64,000 nt of DNA from Devosia sp. FJ2-5-3 (lineage in GTDB: Bacteria > Pseudomonadota > Alphaproteobacteria > Rhizobiales > Devosiaceae), in contig NZ_CP104007.1 of assembly GCF_029201545.1 (NCBI RefSeq), forward strand, positions 3,382,501 to 3,446,500, written 5' to 3'. Of the stretch, positions 16,531-25,705 are shown in pieces; the first letter of the stretch is position 1; each line of letters starts with the position of its first letter. The notes under the pieces are model-generated. The model ran no database searches. It worked only from the letters and a program-made list of their open reading frames with translations, and was not told the DNA's origin. A program made the position numbers and the translations under genes.

Positions 16531-17901
16531 ATGGCCGGCCCCGACATTGCATCGCCACTCATCGAATCGCGGGCCGACCTCATCGAGGCGATGGAGCGTG
16601 GCTGCAAGCCTGCCGCGGAATGGCGGGTTGGCACGGAGCACGAAAAGCACGTGTTCCACACCAATCCCCTGCGCCCGGTGACCTATGAGGGCCCCAACGG
16701 GGTCAAGGCGCTGCTCGATGGCATCGAGGTCGACACTGGCTGGCACCCCTTCTACGACGGCGAAAACCCGATCGGCCTGCGCAATGACGCGGTGGCGGGC
16801 GGCATCTCGCTCGAGCCCGGCGGGCAGTTCGAGCTGTCCGGCTCGCCCATGGAAAATTTGCACGAAACGGCCGCCGAAATGGCCGAGCATATGCGCGTGG
16901 CCAAGAAAGTAGCGGCACCGCTCGATATCCATTTCCTCGGGCTGGGCGTCACCCCGCTCTGGGCCGTCAGCGACATCCCGGCCATGCCGAAATCGCGCTA
17001 TGGCATCATGTCGCCCTATATGGACAAGGTCGGCACGCTGGGCACGTCGATGATGTTCCGCTCGGCCACGGTGCAGGCGAACCTCGATTTTTCCAGCGAA
17101 GCCGACATGGTCAAGAAGCTGCGCGTCTCGCTGGCGCTGCAGCCGGTGGCGACGGCGCTGTTTGCCAATTCGCCTTTCGTCGACGGACGCGACAGCGGTT
17201 ATCTCAGCTTCCGCAGCCATATCTGGCTCAATACCGATGACGACCGCACCGGCATGCTGCCCTTCGCCTTCGATGAGGGTTTCGGGTTCGAGCAATATGC
17301 CGACCATGCACTCGACGTGCCGATGTATTTCGTCATCCGCGACGGGCAATATGTGAACGTGGCGGGCGAGAGTTTTCGCGCGTTTCTGCGCGGCGAGCTG
17401 CCACAGCTGCCGGGCGAAAAGCCGACGATAAAGGATTGGGAAGACCACCTCTCGACACTGTTCCCGGAAGTGCGGCTGAAGCAGTTCCTCGAAATGCGCG
17501 GCGCCGATATGGGCGACGAAAAGCATGTGGTGGCGCTGTCGGCCTTCTGGGTTGGGCTGCTCTACGACCAGATTTCGCTCGATGCGGCCTGGGATCTGGT
17601 GAGCAACTGGACCGATGAGGATCGCGCCTATCTCCGCCGCGAAGTGCCGCGGCTGGGGCTGACGACGCCGTTCGACCGGTCGAGCCTGTTCGATGTGGCG
17701 GCGCAGGCGGTGGGCATTGCCGAGGCTGGCCTCGTGCGCCGGGCGCGGCTCGATGCGCAGGGGCGCGACGAAACGATCCATCTGGCGGCACTGGAAGAAA
17801 CGATCCGTTCGGGCAAATCGCCGGCGGAACGGTGGCTGGAAAAGTTCCGCGGCGAGTGGAATGGGGATCTCAGCCGGATTTTTGTTGAAGCCGAGATGTA
17901 G
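16531..17901 (+). CDS. gshA: Glutamate-cysteine ligase
   Basis: Catalyses the first step of glutathione synthesis, ATP-dependent joining of glutamate and cysteine. The 456-residue protein belongs to the plant/alphaproteobacterial class: WRVGTEHEKHVF near residue 33, then GGISLEPGGQFELSGSP. AGAGGA lies just upstream of the ATG. The gene follows rsmE by 74 bases, and a long repeat array lies beyond it. Confidence 0.95.
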   Translation: MAGPDIASPLIESRADLIEAMERGCKPAAEWRVGTEHEKHVFHTNPLRPVTYEGPNGVKALLDGIEVDTGWHPFYDGENPIGLRNDAVAGGISLEPGGQFELSGSPMENLHETAAEMAEHMRVAKKVAAPLDIHFLGLGVTPLWAVSDIPAMPKSRYGIMSPYMDKVGTLGTSMMFRSATVQANLDFSSEADMVKKLRVSLALQPVATALFANSPFVDGRDSGYLSFRSHIWLNTDDDRTGMLPFAFDEGFGFEQYADHALDVPMYFVIRDGQYVNVAGESFRAFLRGELPQLPGEKPTIKDWEDHLSTLFPEVRLKQFLEMRGADMGDEKHVVALSAFWVGLLYDQISLDAAWDLVSNWTDEDRAYLRREVPRLGLTTPFDRSSLFDVAAQAVGIAEAGLVRRARLDAQGRDETIHLAALEETIRSGKSPAERWLEKFRGEWNGDLSRIFVEAEM

Positions 17902-17940
17902 TTTTTTCGAGGGGGGCACCTTCTGGCCTCCTCCTCATGC

Positions 17941-18504
17941 TCGGTGTCATTTCCCGCGCAAGCGGGAGCCTTTGTTTTCCTGCACAGCGATTTCTTACTG
18001 AGGTCCCCGCTTTTGCGGGGATGACGCGGTGGAGGCGAGAGCTATCGCGGCTCACATCCCCCCACCCCAACCCTCCCCGCGAGGGGGAGGGAGTTCGGCC
18101 GGTGGGTGGGGAGGTGCGCGGATGATCCCTCTCCTGGTCGGTGTCATTTCCGCGCACGCGGGAAGCTTTGTTTCCTTGCACTCAGATTTTCAACTGGGGT
18201 CGCCGCTTTTGCGGGGATGACGCGGTGAAGGCGAGAGCTGTCGTGGCTCTCATCCCCCCACCCCAACCCTCCCCGCGAGGGGGAGGGAGTTCGGCCGGTG
18301 GGTGGGGAGGTGCGCGGATGATCCCTCTCCTGGTCGGTGTCATTTCCGCGCACGCGGGAAGCTTTGTTTTCTTGCTCAGCGATTTTTGACTGAGGTCCCC
18401 GCGATCGCGTGGATGACGCGGTGGGGGCGAGAGCTATCGTGGCTCTCATCCCCCCACCCCAACCCTCCCCGCGAGGGGGAGGGAGTTTGGCCGGTGGGTG
18501 GGGG
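17941..18504. repeat. Tandem array of a ~196-bp composite unit (about 2.9 copies)
   Basis: Units start at 17941, 18138 and 18334 (TCGGTGTCATTT). Each unit holds module A, a REP-like pair around GTCATTTCC-CGCGCAAGCGGGA and CCCCGCTTTTGCGGGGATGAC, and module B, the C-rich palindrome CCCTCCCCGCGAGGGGGAGGG with its TTCGGCCGGTGGGTGGGG flank. Modules B are nearly identical; modules A have diverged more. Short reading frames with NPPREGEG-like peptides here are products of the repeat. Confidence 0.9.
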
Positions 18505-18560
18505 AGCCCGTCCTCAGGCAACTGCCTGCCTTCTTGATCTCAACGCCCCTCACTCCAGGC

Positions 18561-18638
18561 AGCCATTCGAGCGCAGTTCTCATAGCCTTCTCGCTCAAAT
18601 CGCGCTTCTGGAGCGATTTGCCGCCGGACGCTGCGAAG
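18561..18638 (+). repeat. Structured ~78-nt repeat element, copy A
   Basis: Homologous to 38337-38417. An inner hairpin is formed by CAAATCGC (18596-18603) and GCGATTTG (18613-18620). The outer ends TTCGAGCG and CGCTGCGAA can pair with one bulge. Copy B has different bases in the same stem. Confidence 0.65.
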
Positions 18639-18704
18639 CATCTTCTGCTTGCCTCCCTTGCCGGTCTCGTGCATCACGCCACCACGTTCAGCACGGAGGC
18701 AGAA

Positions 18705-19979
18705 ATGCGGGTTTTGGTGATTGGGTCGGGTGGACGCGAGCATGCGCTGGCCTGGAAGATCGCGCAGTCGCCACTGCTGACCAAACTCTTTGTGGCGCCC
18801 GGCAATGGCGGCACAGAAGCCGTGGCAGAGAATGTCCCGCTCGATATCAATGACCATGCGGCGGTGATTGAATTTGCCAAGGCGCAGAACGTCGATTTCG
18901 TGGTGGTTGGCCCCGATGCGCAGGTGGTGGCCGGGTTGGGCGATGATGTGCGCGCGGCTGGCATTGACTGCTTCTGCCCGTCCAAGGCGGCGGGGCAGCT
19001 GGAAGGCTCAAAAAGCTTTACCAAGGCGCTGTGCGACGAATTTGATATCCCCACCGCTGGGTATGCCCGCTTTGAGGACGAGGCCTCGGCGCTGGCCTAT
19101 ATCTATACCCAGGGCGCGCCGATCGTGATCAAGGCCGATGGCCTCGCCGCCGGCAAGGGCGTCACCGTGGCGATGAGCGTCGAGGAGGCCGAAGAGGCTG
19201 TCATCGACTGCTTCTCCGGCGCCTTCGGGGAAGCCGGAGCCTCCGTCGTCATCGAGGAATTCATGGAGGGCGAGGAAGTCAGCCTTTTCGTGCTGTGTGA
19301 TGGCGAAAATCTGTTGCCGCTGACCACGGCGCAGGACCACAAGCGCGCCTTTGACGGCGACACCGGGCCGAATACCGGGGGTATGGGCGCATATTCGCCT
19401 GCGCCGGTGATGCGCCGGGAAGAGTACGAATTCGCGATGGACAAGATCGTGGCGCCAACGGCGCGCGGCCTCGCCCAGCGCGGGACGCCCTATCAGGGTG
19501 TGTTCTATGCCGGGCTGATGCTGACCGAGGGGGGCCCGAAGCTCGTCGAGTACAATGCCCGCTTCGGCGATCCGGAATGCCAGGTGATGATGATGCGCAT
19601 GGAAAGCGATGTGCTGCCGCTGCTGCATGCCACCGCAACCGGCACTCTCAAGGGGCATGATGTGGTCTGGAAGGACCAGTTCGCATTGACCGTGATCATG
19701 GCCACCCAAGGCTACCCCGGCAGCTATGGCAGGGGCAGCGAAATTCGGGGCGTCGAAGGGCTCGATAGCGAGGAGCTGACCGTGTTCCACGCAGGAACGA
19801 AGCGCGATGGGCAACGTTTATTGGCCAATGGGGGGCGCGTGCTCAATGTGACGGCGCTCGGTCCCAGCGTGAAAGAGGCCCAGCATCGTGCTTATCGAGG
19901 CGTTGACGCGATTGACTGGCCGGAAGGCTTCGCTCGCGGAGATATCGGCTGGCGAGAGATTTCCCGCGAACGGGGCTGA
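18705..19979 (+). CDS. purD: Phosphoribosylamine-glycine ligase
   Basis: GAR synthetase of de novo purine synthesis, an ATP-grasp enzyme. The 424-residue protein starts with VLVIGSGGREHALAWKIAQS; the ATP-grasp region includes PIVIKADGLAAGKGVTVA and GGMGAYSPAP, and the metal/phosphate end is VEYNARFGDPECQ. GGAGG precedes the ATG at good spacing. The frame is open upstream but repeat-derived there. Confidence 0.96.
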   Translation: MRVLVIGSGGREHALAWKIAQSPLLTKLFVAPGNGGTEAVAENVPLDINDHAAVIEFAKAQNVDFVVVGPDAQVVAGLGDDVRAAGIDCFCPSKAAGQLEGSKSFTKALCDEFDIPTAGYARFEDEASALAYIYTQGAPIVIKADGLAAGKGVTVAMSVEEAEEAVIDCFSGAFGEAGASVVIEEFMEGEEVSLFVLCDGENLLPLTTAQDHKRAFDGDTGPNTGGMGAYSPAPVMRREEYEFAMDKIVAPTARGLAQRGTPYQGVFYAGLMLTEGGPKLVEYNARFGDPECQVMMMRMESDVLPLLHATATGTLKGHDVVWKDQFALTVIMATQGYPGSYGRGSEIRGVEGLDSEELTVFHAGTKRDGQRLLANGGRVLNVTALGPSVKEAQHRAYRGVDAIDWPEGFARGDIGWREISRERG

Positions 19980-20121
19980 ACCCTTTCTCAATGCTCTGCG
20001 CCTAGGCTCGTTGCGGACCGTCTTTGACGGAACGCCGCCGCAACGCCCCCTGACCCCGCTGCAATTGCGGGGCCTGGCTCTCGCGGAGCGGCTGCGCTCC
20101 AAGGGAGTGGAGCGGAGGAGC

Positions 20122-21000
20122 ATGGGCAATAGCGCGGGTCCACGGATCGGCGTGGCTTTGGGGGGCGGCTCGGCGCGGGGGCTGACCCATATTCCCTATA
20201 TCGAGGCAATGGACGAGCTGGGGCTGAAACCAGCCTCGATCTCGGGCACCTCCATCGGGGCGCTGATCGGGGCCGGCTGGGCCGCCGGGATGAGCGGCAA
20301 GGAATTGCGCGAGCATTCCTTTGAGGTGCTGGGCACGCTGAGGACCATCGCATCAAAGCTCTGGGCAACCCAGATTCGCGGGCTCGGAGGGCTGCTCAAG
20401 AACGGCATTTCGATGCAGCTCGACGCGATGAGCGTGGTGGATGCGTTCACGCCGCCGAATTTTCCCAACGAATTCAAGCAACTCAAGGTGCCGCTCTATG
20501 TGGTGGCGACCGATTTCCAGTCCTGGCACCAGGTGGTGTTCAATTCCGGGCTGTTGCGGCCGGCCATCGCGGGATCGCTGGCCATTCCGAGCTTTTTCAA
20601 GCCAGTGGTCTATAATAACCACCTGCTTGTCGATGGCGGGGTGGTCAATCCGCTCCCCCTCGACCAGGCCGATATCGACACCGATTTCCTGATCGCCATC
20701 GACGTGGCGGGGGACCCATCGGCGGGGCTGACCAAGACCGACCACAAGGCGCTCGATATCTGGTTCGGCTCGGCCCAGATCATGATGCACTCGCTGACCG
20801 CGCATATGATCGCCGCCTATCCGCCCGATATCTATATAAGGCCGCGCGTGGCCGCATTCGGGGCAATGGAATTCTGGCGGGTGCGCGAAATCATCACCCA
20901 TGCCGAGGCGGAAAAAGACCGCTTCAAGCGCATGCTGGAGCACAAGGTGGAAGCCTATATCCAGGGCAAGGTGCCGGTGGTGGGCAGCAAGGGCGAGTGA
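20122..21000 (+). CDS. Patatin-like phospholipase family protein
   Basis: A 292-residue patatin-fold hydrolase. The oxyanion-hole motif GVALGGGSARGLTHI is at the N-terminus, the nucleophile elbow GTSIG follows, and the Asp of the Ser-Asp dyad is in VDGGVVNPLP. The family usually acts as lipid acyl hydrolases, often RssA-like. GGAGGAG lies just before the chosen ATG; the frame is open further upstream to 19888, overlapping purD, but that extension is unlikely. Confidence 0.88.
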   Translation: MGNSAGPRIGVALGGGSARGLTHIPYIEAMDELGLKPASISGTSIGALIGAGWAAGMSGKELREHSFEVLGTLRTIASKLWATQIRGLGGLLKNGISMQLDAMSVVDAFTPPNFPNEFKQLKVPLYVVATDFQSWHQVVFNSGLLRPAIAGSLAIPSFFKPVVYNNHLLVDGGVVNPLPLDQADIDTDFLIAIDVAGDPSAGLTKTDHKALDIWFGSAQIMMHSLTAHMIAAYPPDIYIRPRVAAFGAMEFWRVREIITHAEAEKDRFKRMLEHKVEAYIQGKVPVVGSKGE

Positions 21001-21004
21001 GGGA

Positions 21005-21184
21005 TACCCCCTCCTGGCCTCCCCCTGATAGGGGGAGGGATTTATCGAGTTTAGGGCGATGCTGGTGAGCTACCGGCACGCCCCTCCCCCTCTCAGGGGG
21101 AAGCCTGAGAACCGTGATGTTGGCGGCATCTTCCCCCTTCCCAGCCCTCCCCTCAAGGGGGAGGGTGCCGATGGGGGGTGTGGG
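21005..21184. repeat. Three C-rich palindromic repeats
   Basis: Cores CCTCCCCCTGATAGGGGGAGG (about 21018-21038), CCCTCCCCCTCTCAGGGGG (about 21082-21100) and CCCTCCCCTCAAGGGGGAGGG (about 21147-21167) lie between the patatin gene and tadA. Confidence 0.8.
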
Positions 21185-21202
21185 GAGACCAGCGACGACA
21201 AG

Positions 21203-21655
21203 CTAGTCGCGCAGTTTCCGGAAAAAATCGGTGAGCATGGCTTCGGCGCGGGCGGCGGAGAGGCCGGAGATGATTTCGGGGCGGTGGTGGCAGGTGGGTT
21301 GGTCGAAGAGGCGGATGCCGTTTTCCACCGCGCCGGCCTTGGTGTCCTCGGCGGCGAAATAGACGCGCCGAAGCCGGGTGTGGGCGATGGCGCCGGCGCA
21401 CATGGCGCAGGGCTCGAGCGTCACATAGAGATCGCAGCCATCGAGCCGGCCGGTGCCGCGGATGGCGAGCGCCGTGCGCATGGCGAGGAATTCGGCATGG
21501 GCGGTGGGATCGCGCAGGGCCTGCATGCGATTGCGCTCGGCGGCGAGGATGGTCGTGCCCTCGACGATGACGGCGCCGACCGGGGCCTCGCCATGGGCAG
21601 CGGCTTCCTCGGCGAGGGCTAGGGCGATTTCCATGGGTGGGCGGGGGTCGATCAT
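21203..21655 (-). CDS. tadA: tRNA-specific adenosine deaminase
   Basis: Deaminates A34 to inosine in tRNA-Arg(ACG). The 150-residue protein has the zinc-deaminase motifs: HAEFLAMR with the catalytic Glu and PCAMCAGAIAHTRLRRVYF with the two zinc Cys. GAPVGAVIV, near the N-terminus (EAPVGAVIVEG), is typical. It lies alone on the minus strand between repeat blocks. Confidence 0.95.
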   Translation of the reverse strand: MIDPRPPMEIALALAEEAAAHGEAPVGAVIVEGTTILAAERNRMQALRDPTAHAEFLAMRTALAIRGTGRLDGCDLYVTLEPCAMCAGAIAHTRLRRVYFAAEDTKAGAVENGIRLFDQPTCHHRPEIISGLSAARAEAMLTDFFRKLRD

Positions 21656-21715
21656 GGGCTTGGGTTTAGCGTGGCAGGGGATTGGGGGGAAGTGGGGACC
21701 ATAATTGCCCTTCGT

Positions 21716-21792
21716 GTCATCCCCGCGAAAGCGGGGACCTCTGTTGCGGACGGCTCACCATGAACAGAGGTTCCCGCTTGCGCGGGAATGAC
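21716..21792. repeat. REP/BIME-like inverted pair
   Basis: Two 30-nt arms (21716-21745 and 21763-21792) form a near-perfect inverted repeat; each arm itself contains a small palindrome (CCCCGCGAAAGCGGGG and TCCCGCTTGCGCGGGA). They begin and end in GTCAT/ATGAC. The same module occurs inside the tandem array at 17941-18504. Confidence 0.85.
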
Positions 21793-21906
21793 CCGGTGGT
21801 TTGGCAATGGGCAGCCTGCCTCGGAGCGAGGCGGTGGGGGTAACCCGCCTCGGGTCGCATTGGTCTCGGCCCTCCCCTATAATGGGAGCCTTACGGAGAA
21901 TCGCCC

Positions 21907-23733
21907 TTGCCTATTCGCCAGCTGCCCGAAGACCTGATCAATCGCATTGCCGCCGGTGAGGTGGTGGAGCGGCCGGCGAGCGTGGTCAAGGAGCTGGTGG
22001 AAAACTCCATCGATGCGGGCGCCAAGCGCATCGTGGTGACGACCGCCGGGGGCGGGATCGAGCTCATTCGCATTACCGATGACGGCCATGGCATGGATCG
22101 TAACGATCTGATGCTGTCCGTGGAGCGGCACGCGACCTCCAAGCTCAGTGTCGACGATCTCGACGATATCCGCACGCTGGGGTTTCGCGGCGAGGCGCTG
22201 GCTTCGATCGGCTCGGTGTCGCGGCTGAGCGTTGCCTCGCGACCGGCGGCGGCGGAAAGCGGACTCGTGATCCGCGTCGACAATGGCAAGCGTAGCGGAC
22301 CGGTGCCGCAGGCGATGAACCGGGGCACGGTGATCGAGGTCAAGGATATCTTCGGGCAAGTGCCGGCGCGGCGGAAGTTCCTCAAGAGCGCGCGGGCCGA
22401 AACGGGCGCAATCACCGATGTGGTCAAGCGCCTCGCCATGGCCAATCCGGAAATCCACTTCATCCTCGAAGGCACTGACCGCAGCATTTCCAACTGGCCG
22501 GCTGTGACCGGACATGGCGCGCTGGAGGCGCGGCTGGCGCAGGTGATGGGCGGCGATTTCATCGAAAACGCCGTGCCGCTGGCAATGGCGCGGCATGGCG
22601 TGGTGGTGGCCGGCATGGCGGGATTGCCGACCTATACGCGGGCCAATTCGCTTTCGCAGTTCTATTTCGTCAATGGCCGCTCGGTGCGCGACAAGGTGCT
22701 GGTGGGCGCGGTGCGGGCGGCGTTTGCCGATTATGTGTTTCGCGACCGTTTTCCGGTGGTGGCGATCTATGTGGCCATCGACCCGGGGCAGGTGGACGTC
22801 AATGTGCATCCGGCCAAGGCCGAACTGCGGTTCCAGGACCAGGGCGCGGTGCGCAGCGCCGTGATCCAGGCCATCGGTTCGGCGCTGATCGCGGCGGGGT
22901 ACAAAGCGTCGAAGAGCGTAGCGGAGGATATCCTGCAGGCGTTTTCCGTGCCAGATGCGGCCCGGCCGGTGCAGGAGATCCCGGCGCTGGCGCGTCCGCC
23001 ATCGCAAGAGCGTTTTTCCGGCGGCTATTCAAGCTATGGAGCCGGAGCCCGCGCGCCGCTCAATTATGACAGGGAGCCGGGGCGGCTTTCGGGGTTTACC
23101 GAACCCAGCGCCCGGGTGGAGGCCTTTTCGCCCGAGCCCGTCAGTGTGGACTATCCGCTGGGCACGGCGCGGGCGCAGATGTTCGACAATTACATCATTG
23201 CCCAGAACGAGAGCGGCCTCTTGCTGGTGGACCAGCATGCCGCCCATGAACGGCTGGTCTATGAGCGGTTCAAGGCGCAGCTGGCTTCGGGGCCGGTGGC
23301 AAGCCAGGCGCATCTTATTCCCGTGATCGTGGAATTGCCGGAGGAAGACTGCACGCGACTTGAGGAGTGCGCGCCGGAGCTCGAAAAATTCGGGCTTTAT
23401 CTCGACCGATTCGGACCGCGGGCGATTGCCGTGCGGGAGACGCCGGCGCTGCTGGGCAATAGCGATGTGGCGGGGCTGGTGCGCGACCTCGCCGATGGGC
23501 TGGCGGAATGGGACAGCACCGCGGCGCTGACCGACCGGATGGAAGCGATCATCGCGCGCATGGCCTGCCATGGTTCGGTGCGCTCGGGGCGGCGGCTGCG
23601 GGTGGACGAGATGAATGCACTTTTGCGGGACATGGAAGCGACGCCGCATTCGGGCCAGTGCATCCATGGGCGGCCGACTTATGTGGAGCTGAAAAAGGGC
23701 GATATCGAGCGGCTGTTCGGGCGGAGCCGGTAG
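21907..23733 (+). CDS. mutL: DNA mismatch repair protein MutL, endonuclease type
   Basis: The mismatch-repair mediator. The 608-residue protein starts at TTG with GGAGA upstream. The N-terminal GHKL ATPase motifs are ENSIDAGAKRI, DDGHGMDR and TLGFRGEALASIGSVSRLS. The C-terminal dimerisation domain carries DQHAAHERLVYE, the DQHA-x2-E-x4-E signature of endonuclease MutL proteins, with AC(H)GSVRSGRRL and QCIHGRPTYVEL completing the metal site. This fits a MutH-independent pathway. A Pro/Ser-rich linker spans residues ~330-410. Confidence 0.95.
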   Translation: MPIRQLPEDLINRIAAGEVVERPASVVKELVENSIDAGAKRIVVTTAGGGIELIRITDDGHGMDRNDLMLSVERHATSKLSVDDLDDIRTLGFRGEALASIGSVSRLSVASRPAAAESGLVIRVDNGKRSGPVPQAMNRGTVIEVKDIFGQVPARRKFLKSARAETGAITDVVKRLAMANPEIHFILEGTDRSISNWPAVTGHGALEARLAQVMGGDFIENAVPLAMARHGVVVAGMAGLPTYTRANSLSQFYFVNGRSVRDKVLVGAVRAAFADYVFRDRFPVVAIYVAIDPGQVDVNVHPAKAELRFQDQGAVRSAVIQAIGSALIAAGYKASKSVAEDILQAFSVPDAARPVQEIPALARPPSQERFSGGYSSYGAGARAPLNYDREPGRLSGFTEPSARVEAFSPEPVSVDYPLGTARAQMFDNYIIAQNESGLLLVDQHAAHERLVYERFKAQLASGPVASQAHLIPVIVELPEEDCTRLEECAPELEKFGLYLDRFGPRAIAVRETPALLGNSDVAGLVRDLADGLAEWDSTAALTDRMEAIIARMACHGSVRSGRRLRVDEMNALLRDMEATPHSGQCIHGRPTYVELKKGDIERLFGRSR

Positions 23734-23762
23734 GGTTCGCAATATGCGGATAGGGTTGCACC

Positions 23763-23957
23763 TCTCACCCTAGCCCTCTCCCCGGAGGGGCGAGGGGACA
23801 AGATCGGCGGGTGGGAGAGTGTGGTGCAAGAGCATGAAGGCCCCCTCCTAGCCTCCCCCTGGTAGGGGGAGGGACAAGTTCGGTGGGTGGGGACAGGTCG
23901 AGAGAATTCACCCCTCACCCTAACCCTCTCCCCGGAGGGGCGAGGGGATCAGATCGA
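23763..23957. repeat. Three C-rich palindromic repeats
   Basis: Two copies of the CCCTCTCCCCGGAGGGGCGAGGG type (about 23774-23796 and 23925-23947) flank one CCTCCCCCTGGTAGGGGGAGG type (about 23852-23872), between mutL and the dioxygenase-esterase gene. Confidence 0.8.
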
Positions 23958-24000
23958 GTGCGTTGGCGCCGCCACACAAGACCAAAGGCAAAGCAAGACC

Positions 24001-25539
24001 ATGACTTCGGGCATTCACCACGTCACGCTGATCGCCGGGGATGTGCAGGCCAATGTGGATTTTTATGTCGGGCTCCTGGGGCTGCGGCTGGTGAAGAGAA
24101 CCGGCGGCTATGAGGACGCGACGCAGCTGCATCTGTTTTACGGGGATTATGCGGCAATGCCGGGGTCGCTGATTACCTTCCTCATGTGGCAGGGCGGGTC
24201 GCGCGGACAGGCGGGGGCGGGACAGGTGAGCGAGCTGGCGCTGGCGATTTCGCCGGGTTCGATCGGGTTCTGGCTGGAGCGGGCGCTGACCCACGGCGTC
24301 AAGGTGGAGGGCACCGGCCAGGAGTTCGGCGAGACCGTGCTGCGGCTGCGCGACCCCGATGGGGTGGTGGTGAAGCTCGTGAGTGCCGCCCTGCCCGCGC
24401 TCGAGATGCCGGATGGCGATATTCCGGCCGAACACCGGATCCGCCGCATTCGCGGGGTGACGATGCTGTCCGAAGTGCAGGAGGAAAGCGTCGATTTCCT
24501 CTCCCGCTATTTCGGCTTTCGCGCGGAAGCCAAGGAAGGGCCGATCCAGCGGATGGTGTCGGACATTGGTGATGTGATCGATGTGCGGGACGCGGCCGGG
24601 TTCTGGCCCGGGGCGCCGGGGACGGGCACGGCGGACCATGTGGCGGTGCGGGCGCGGGATGCCGAGGAGGTCCAGAGGGTGGAGGCGGAGTTGCGGAAAC
24701 GCAATTCGAGCATGACCAATCTGCATGATCGGAATTATTTCACCTCCCTTTATGTACGCGAGCCGGGCGGGACGCTGATCGAGATGGCCAGCGACGGGCC
24801 GGGTTTCACGCTCGACGAGACGCTGGAAAAGCTCGGGCGCACGCTGTTCGTGCCGCCGGACACGCCGGACCCGGAGGCGGTGAAGGTGATGTTGCCGCAA
24901 TTCGGACTGCCGGGCGAAGAGCGGGTGGTCTATCGCGACCTCATCTACAAGCACCGGTTTTTCACGCCCGCGGAGCCGGATGGGACGACCATCGTGCTGT
25001 TGCATGGGACGGGCGGCAATGAGACCGATCTGATGCCGCTGGCGCACAGGGCAGCGCCGCGCGCGACGCTGCTGGGGATGCGCGGGCGGAGCACGGAAAG
25101 CGGGGTGCAGCGCTGGTTCCGCAGCTTTGGGCCGGCGATTTTCGACCAGAAGGATGTGCGGTTTGAATCGGGAGCGCTGGAGGCGTTTTTCGAGGAAGCG
25201 CGGGGAGCTTATCGGCTCGATCCGGAGCGGGTGATCGCGCTGGGCTATTCCAATGGAGCGAATTTGCTCGGCGCGGCGATGTTGCTGCATCCGGGAATGG
25301 TGAAGCGAGCGGTGCTGATCCGGCCGGTGATGGTGCTGGATGGGGTGACGGACGCGGATTTGTCGGGGGTGTCGGTGCTGGTGGTGCTGGGCGAGAAGGA
25401 CGCCTATCGGGGCGAAGGGGAGAAATTGGCGGCGGCGCTGGAGGCGGCGGGGGCGGATGTGCGCGTGGCGGTGGTGGCCGGCGGTCATGGGCTGGAGGCG
25501 GCTGATGCTGGCGTGATTGGGGGGTGGCTGGGGTCTTAG
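24001..25539 (+). CDS. Fusion of ring-cleaving (VOC) dioxygenase and alpha/beta-hydrolase esterase
   Basis: A 512-residue two-part protein. Residues 1 to ~310 form paired vicinal-oxygen-chelate domains like MhqO-type ring-cleaving dioxygenases: GIHHVTLIAGDVQANVDFY opens the first half, and TADHVAVRARD and FTSLYVREPGGTLIEMASD mark the second. Residues ~320-512 form an alpha/beta hydrolase like MhqD-type carboxylesterases: IVLLHGTGGNETDLMPLA, the nucleophile GYSNGANLLGAAML, and the His in GGHGLEAAD. In Bacillus these are separate genes of the quinone-stress response. A role in quinone/catechol detoxification is inferred. The ATG at 24001 is chosen; upstream in-frame codons are repeat sequence. 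Confidence 0.83.
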   Translation: MTSGIHHVTLIAGDVQANVDFYVGLLGLRLVKRTGGYEDATQLHLFYGDYAAMPGSLITFLMWQGGSRGQAGAGQVSELALAISPGSIGFWLERALTHGVKVEGTGQEFGETVLRLRDPDGVVVKLVSAALPALEMPDGDIPAEHRIRRIRGVTMLSEVQEESVDFLSRYFGFRAEAKEGPIQRMVSDIGDVIDVRDAAGFWPGAPGTGTADHVAVRARDAEEVQRVEAELRKRNSSMTNLHDRNYFTSLYVREPGGTLIEMASDGPGFTLDETLEKLGRTLFVPPDTPDPEAVKVMLPQFGLPGEERVVYRDLIYKHRFFTPAEPDGTTIVLLHGTGGNETDLMPLAHRAAPRATLLGMRGRSTESGVQRWFRSFGPAIFDQKDVRFESGALEAFFEEARGAYRLDPERVIALGYSNGANLLGAAMLLHPGMVKRAVLIRPVMVLDGVTDADLSGVSVLVVLGEKDAYRGEGEKLAAALEAAGADVRVAVVAGGHGLEAADAGVIGGWLGS

Positions 25540-25568
25540 GGCCCTGAACCTCTATTCTGTGAGGGTTG

Positions 25569-25680
25569 CTCCACCCCACCCTCATTCCCTCCCCATCCAG
25601 GGGAGGGATGCGCAAGCACAATCGTCCCGGCTCCATCGTCTCCCTCCCCCTTGTGGGGAGGGATCAAGGGTGGGGGTAGT
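25569..25680. repeat. Two C-rich palindromic repeats
   Basis: CCCTCCCCATCCAGGGGAGGG and CTCCCTCCCCCTTGTGGGGAGGG lie between two convergent genes, 30 bases after the fusion gene's stop. Confidence 0.8.
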
Positions 25681-25705
25681 GGCTCTTACCGAACCCCGAA
25701 AAAAA

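Larger units (their letters stand above)
17902..18704. other. 803-bp gene-free interval between gshA and purD
   Basis: This interval holds the 196-bp tandem array (17941-18504) and one copy of a structured ~78-nt element (18561-18638). No gene is credible in it. The purD promoter probably lies in 18640-18704. Confidence 0.6.

Noticed and set aside
17941-18504. Regularly spaced repeats that could suggest a CRISPR array
   Set aside because: The period is ~196 bp, the whole unit is repeated, and there are no unique spacers or cas genes. It is a tandem composite of REP-like elements.
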